Part shown: piece after piece, positions 4,865 through 7,024 of the stretch
How positions within the stretch are numbered: position 1 is the first letter of the stretch
Layout: each line of letters starts with the position of its first letter
Assembly (NCBI GenBank): GCA_943354625.1
Contig: CALRCS010000036.1
Location: 1 to 7,024 of the forward strand
From: Candidatus Nomurabacteria bacterium
GTDB lineage: Bacteria; Patescibacteriota; Minisyncoccia; Phycocordibacterales; PALSA-1337
Length of the DNA: 7,024 nucleotides
Reading direction: 5' to 3'
Translations under genes and position numbers: made by a program
Notes under the pieces: generated by a model
The model's database searches: none
Seen by the model: only the letters and a program-made list of their open reading frames with translations
What the model was told of the DNA's origin: nothing

Positions 4865-5131
4865 ATGAGAATATCCAGTCTTATCTTACAGAAGGATTTT
4901 AAAAAGCAGTTTTTAAAATTAAATACTAAGACTCAATCAGAATTTGAGTATAGAATAAATCTTTTCTTGAAAGATCAATTTCATCCAATACTTAATAATC
5001 ACCCACTACACGGTGAATGGGAACATTATTGGAGTATAAATATTACAGGAGATATAAGAGCTGTTTATCAAACGAAAGATTTAACAGCGATCTTTGTGGC
5101 AATCGGAACCCATAGTCAGCTATATAGATAA
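4865..5131 (+). CDS. RelE/ParE-superfamily toxin, YafQ-like mRNA interferase
   Basis: This is an 88-aa protein of the compact RelE fold: helical N-terminus (DFKKQFLKLNTKTQSEFEYRINLF), then HPLHGEW (46-52), YWSININTGD-like strands (55-63), GDIRAVY (62-68) and a C-terminal GTHSQLY (81-87). By hand alignment to E. coli YafQ, His46, Asp63 and His83 match catalytic His50, Asp67 and His87. The position of YafQ His63 is Asn59. YafQ-type toxins cut mRNA on the ribosome, so a ribosome-dependent RNase is the likely activity, but the superfamily also contains ParE gyrase poisons and the assignment is by motif only. Its partner is the RelB/DinJ antitoxin upstream. It converges on the next gene with a 2-bp gap. 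Confidence 0.88.
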   Translation: MRISSLILQKDFKKQFLKLNTKTQSEFEYRINLFLKDQFHPILNNHPLHGEWEHYWSINITGDIRAVYQTKDLTAIFVAIGTHSQLYR

Positions 5132-5133
5132 GA

Positions 5134-5427
5134 TTAGAAACTAAAATCTATATCCTTTAGTTGTGCATCAAGATCTGCTTGTATTACAGCAGCATCATTT
5201 GAGTTTGATGGTGGAATGTTTTCAACTATTTTTTCTACTGGATTCTGGTTTACGATAGTATCAGTTGTCTGTGTTGTATTTAACTTTTGACTAAAGAAAT
5301 ACAAAACTGCAATTATAATAACAAGTACTATTACCAATACTCCTACGATAGGGCCGACTTTATTTGTCTCTTTTGGTGTCTTAGGTAGTCCATTTAACAT
5401 TCCACTTGAATTTCTATTTAATTCCAT
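5134..5427 (-). CDS. Single-pass membrane protein of unknown function
   Basis: I do not recognise a family. The 97-aa protein has a short polar N-terminus with Lys16, Lys19 and Lys23, then one strongly hydrophobic segment (about 24-46, GPIVGVLVIVLVIIIAVLYF). An extracytoplasmic tail of about 50 residues follows, rich in Thr, Asn and Pro, ending in an acidic amphipathic motif (ADLDAQLKDIDFSF). The positive charges before the helix predict an N-in, C-out orientation. The ATG at 5425-5427 is preceded by an A-rich leader with no Shine-Dalgarno; a TATTAT at 5456-5461 could be a -10 box but has no matching -35. It follows the secreted coiled-coil gene by 46 bp on the same strand, so the two may be co-transcribed and act at the cell surface. 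Confidence 0.75.
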   Translation of the reverse strand: MELNRNSSGMLNGLPKTPKETNKVGPIVGVLVIVLVIIIAVLYFFSQKLNTTQTTDTIVNQNPVEKIVENIPPSNSNDAAVIQADLDAQLKDIDFSF

Positions 5428-5473
5428 TTTGTTTTTTATTTTTAAGTAAACATTTATAATAGCACACTAATAA

Positions 5474-6163
5474 TTAATTATTCTCTGGTGTGGTTGTGGC
5501 GTTTTTTGGACCCTTTTTCTCCATTTTTGCAACAATGTCGATAACCTTTCTAAGTGCATCACGAGCATCCTTTACGGCTTTGATTGCTGCATCACCAATT
5601 TTTCTTGGTTTATCTAGGTTAATTTCTGGTGTGGTTGAACCTGTCTTTGGTGTTGATGTGCTATAACTAAATGCTGTGAAAGCATCTACAGCTATCTTTG
5701 CTTTTGCTAGTTTGTCATCTGCTATTACTAGAGCAGCTCTTGCTTCTGTCGCAGTTGTACTTCCAGCCTCTATTTTTGTGATTTTATTATTTATTCGTCC
5801 TCGGATATCTGTAAGATTGTTTAATGAAAAGTTTAACTCCTTTATTAAGGCGTTTTTCCTTATTTCAAACATATTTATCTGCATCTTTTTTGCCAATTCC
5901 TTACGATCATCCTTATTTTTCTTGAACATTTCTGTTGAAGATGCTCGTAGATCCTTCCTTTCTTCCTTTACTACCTCTCTTAGATCCTTTATTTCCTCTT
6001 TTTTCTCTTTATTTATCTCTTTTCTTACCTCTTTATTTGCGTTTAATTGAGCTTTTAGGGGTCTTATAGGTGCATTTCCCTGTCCATCTTCAGCTTTTAC
6101 TATTGCTACTGCTGAAAAGGTCAGTACACAGACCATGGTTATGATTGTTATTTTTAATTTCAT
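5474..6163 (-). CDS. Secreted coiled-coil protein of unknown function
   Basis: The 229-aa protein begins with a Sec-type signal peptide: MKLK, a hydrophobic core (about 5-21), and a predicted cleavage after VKA (22-24). There is no lipobox at the cleavage site, so it is probably not a lipoprotein. Residues about 40-92 are a highly charged Lys/Glu/Arg helix likely to form a coiled coil. A second helical region (about 95-162) follows. Then come a Ser/Thr/Pro-rich linker (about 164-182), another helix rich in Ala, Lys and Asp (about 185-217), and a Thr/Pro/Asn tail. No enzymatic motif is visible. It is predicted to be exported. Frames on the opposite strand are open here only because of this repetitive Lys/Glu composition. 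No Shine-Dalgarno precedes the ATG (6161-6163). Confidence 0.8.
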   Translation of the reverse strand: MKLKITIITMVCVLTFSAVAIVKAEDGQGNAPIRPLKAQLNANKEVRKEINKEKKEEIKDLREVVKEERKDLRASSTEMFKKNKDDRKELAKKMQINMFEIRKNALIKELNFSLNNLTDIRGRINNKITKIEAGSTTATEARAALVIADDKLAKAKIAVDAFTAFSYSTSTPKTGSTTPEINLDKPRKIGDAAIKAVKDARDALRKVIDIVAKMEKKGPKNATTTPENN

Positions 6164-6194
6164 TAGTTTTATTATTTATTTATTAACGAATAAA

Positions 6195-6211
6195 AAGGCT
6201 TATACCACCTT
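6195..6211 (-). terminator. Weak candidate terminator after nusA
   Basis: On the minus strand AAGGT (6207-6211) and GCCTT (6195-6199) can pair as a 5-bp stem (one G-U) with a 7-nt loop, running into TTTATT. The stem is short, so it may be partial or non-functional. It lies 8 nt past the nusA stop and before the next gene. Confidence 0.25.
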
Positions 6212-6218
6212 GGAGACA

Positions 6219-6224
6219 ATTATA
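6219..6224 (-). promoter_or_regulatory. Possible -10 box for the secreted-protein gene
   Basis: A perfect TATAAT on the minus strand overlaps the nusA stop codon and would start transcription near 6212, about 48 nt before the ATG at 6163. No good -35 is seen at 16-18 nt, and the weak hairpin at 6195-6211 would lie in the leader. In AT-rich DNA this may be chance. Confidence 0.25.
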
Positions 6225-7024
6225 CACTAGCGGTGTTTTTCATACCAGTTGACTGAATGTCTATTTTCCAGCCTGTGAGTTTTGCCGCTAGACGCACGTT
6301 TTGACCACCTTTTCCTATAGCTAGTGACTGTTGATCATCAGAAACATGAACTACGGCCCTCTTTTCTTGAGTATTTAGGTCTATTTTAATGATTTTTGCA
6401 GGGGAAAGAGATTCTTCTATAAAAGTTGCTGGATCTTCATTCCATTGAATAATATCGATCTTTTCACCAGCAAGTTCACTCATAACAGTTGAAACTCGGA
6501 CACCTCTCTGGCCAACAAGTGATCCTATAGGGTCAATATGACTATCAGTAGAGTGAACGGCTATCTTTGATCTAGCGCCAGCCTCACGAGCTATGGCTTT
6601 TACCTCAACAACTTTCTGCGCTATCTCTGGAGCCTCTACTTCAAAGAGTTTCGCAAGGAACTTTGGGTGAGAACGTGAGAGTTTCAGCATTATACCCTTT
6701 GGCGACTCATCTACAGCATAAAGATACGCGCGGATTCTCTCACCTTGCTTATAGTGTTCGTTAGGAATCTGGTCTTCATATGAAATCATACCTATAGCAC
6801 GCCCCATATCTATGAAGATTGAACCTCTTTCTATTCTCTGCACTGTTCCAGATACGATTTCTCCGTCCTTTTTTGCATATTCAGCAAGGACTGAAGTCTT
6901 TTCTGCCTCTCGGATTTTCTGAATGATAACTTGTTTTGCTGTTTGGGCTGCAATTCTTCCGTAATCTCCCTTTTCCTCGAGAGGGAAGACTATCTCATCA
7001 TCTATTTTTGCATCTTTTTTAATC
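6220..7024 (-). CDS. nusA: Transcription termination/antitermination factor NusA (N-terminus outside window)
   Basis: NusA binds RNA polymerase and nascent RNA and modulates pausing, termination and antitermination. The visible 267 residues run off the right edge, so the start of the N-terminal polymerase-binding domain is missing. Counting from the edge, the end of that domain is seen as GRIAAQTAKQVIIQKIREAE (22-41). An S1 domain follows (about 54-117, SGTVQRIERGSIFIDMG and the GERIRAYLY strand). KH1 (about 137-195) has GQRG at 171-174, and KH2 (about 210-258) has GKGG at 237-240. The protein ends nine residues after KH2, so it lacks the acidic C-terminal repeats of E. coli NusA. A GTG at 6841-6843 lies inside the S1 domain and is not the start. 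Confidence 0.97.
   Translation of the reverse strand, partial: IKKDAKIDDEIVFPLEEKGDYGRIAAQTAKQVIIQKIREAEKTSVLAEYAKKDGEIVSGTVQRIERGSIFIDMGRAIGMISYEDQIPNEHYKQGERIRAYLYAVDESPKGIMLKLSRSHPKFLAKLFEVEAPEIAQKVVEVKAIAREAGARSKIAVHSTDSHIDPIGSLVGQRGVRVSTVMSELAGEKIDIIQWNEDPATFIEESLSPAKIIKIDLNTQEKRAVVHVSDDQQSLAIGKGGQNVRLAAKLTGWKIDIQSTGMKNTASV

Noticed and set aside
5131..5149. Small inverted repeat between the convergent toxin and membrane-protein genes as a shared terminator
   Set aside because: The stem is short, needs a bulge, overlaps coding sequence and has no adjacent T-run.
5676..6050. Plus-strand open frame with apparent hydrophobic segments
   Set aside because: It is antisense to the secreted coiled-coil protein, which has a proper signal peptide; the hydrophobic look comes from reversed Lys/Glu codons.
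90..6222. Absence of TGA stop codons as a sign of a recoded genome (TGA = Gly, as in some Patescibacteria)
   Set aside because: All genes are intact with no in-frame TGA, and ten TAA/TAG stops is a small sample in AT-rich DNA.
6841..6843. GTG as the nusA start codon
   Set aside because: The reading frame continues upstream to the window edge with clear NusA sequence (GRIAAQTAKQ), so the GTG encodes an internal Val in the S1 domain.

Overview
The window reads as an AT-rich bacterial housekeeping segment. It most resembles the Candidate Phyla Radiation (Patescibacteria, Parcubacteria-like). This placement is an inference from compact gene spacing, stripped-down versions of core proteins (a trigger factor without its PPIase domain, a NusA ending right after KH2), scarce Shine-Dalgarno sites and lineage-type short membrane/secreted hypotheticals. 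All complete genes end in TAA or TAG, and none needs a non-standard code.

Layout, left to right. A perfect 14-bp inverted repeat (14-47) terminates a minus-strand HU gene (90-362) that has its own promoter. Upstream of it on the same strand lie rny (RNase Y, 468-1997) and clpP (2098-2667). A GC-rich tandem repeat (2722-2796) sits in the divergent clpP/rsmE interval, between the two core promoters. rsmE (2832-3524, plus) converges on tig (3527-4510, minus) with a 2-bp gap. A compact divergent control region follows (about 4510-4578). It serves tig and a RelB/DinJ-YafQ-type toxin-antitoxin pair (4578-4850 and 4865-5131, plus). The toxin converges, again with a 2-bp gap, on two minus-strand hypotheticals: a single-pass membrane protein (5134-5427) and a secreted coiled-coil protein (5474-6163). 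The right edge is the C-terminal two thirds of nusA (6220 to beyond 7024, minus). No gene-free stretch exceeds about 130 bases.

Functional theme: transcription (NusA), RNA turnover (RNase Y), rRNA modification (RsmE), nascent-chain folding (trigger factor), proteolysis (ClpP) and nucleoid structure (HU), with one accessory toxin-antitoxin cassette placed among them.

The most notable points are:
- a ClpP whose third catalytic-triad residue is Asn;
- a PPIase-less trigger factor with a His-rich linker;
- a 34-bp tandem repeat whose hairpin stems covary and which supplies the -35 box of the clpP promoter;
- a 26-bp operator-like palindrome over the antitoxin promoter;
- promoters positioned so that rsmE and the antitoxin mRNAs would be leaderless or nearly so.
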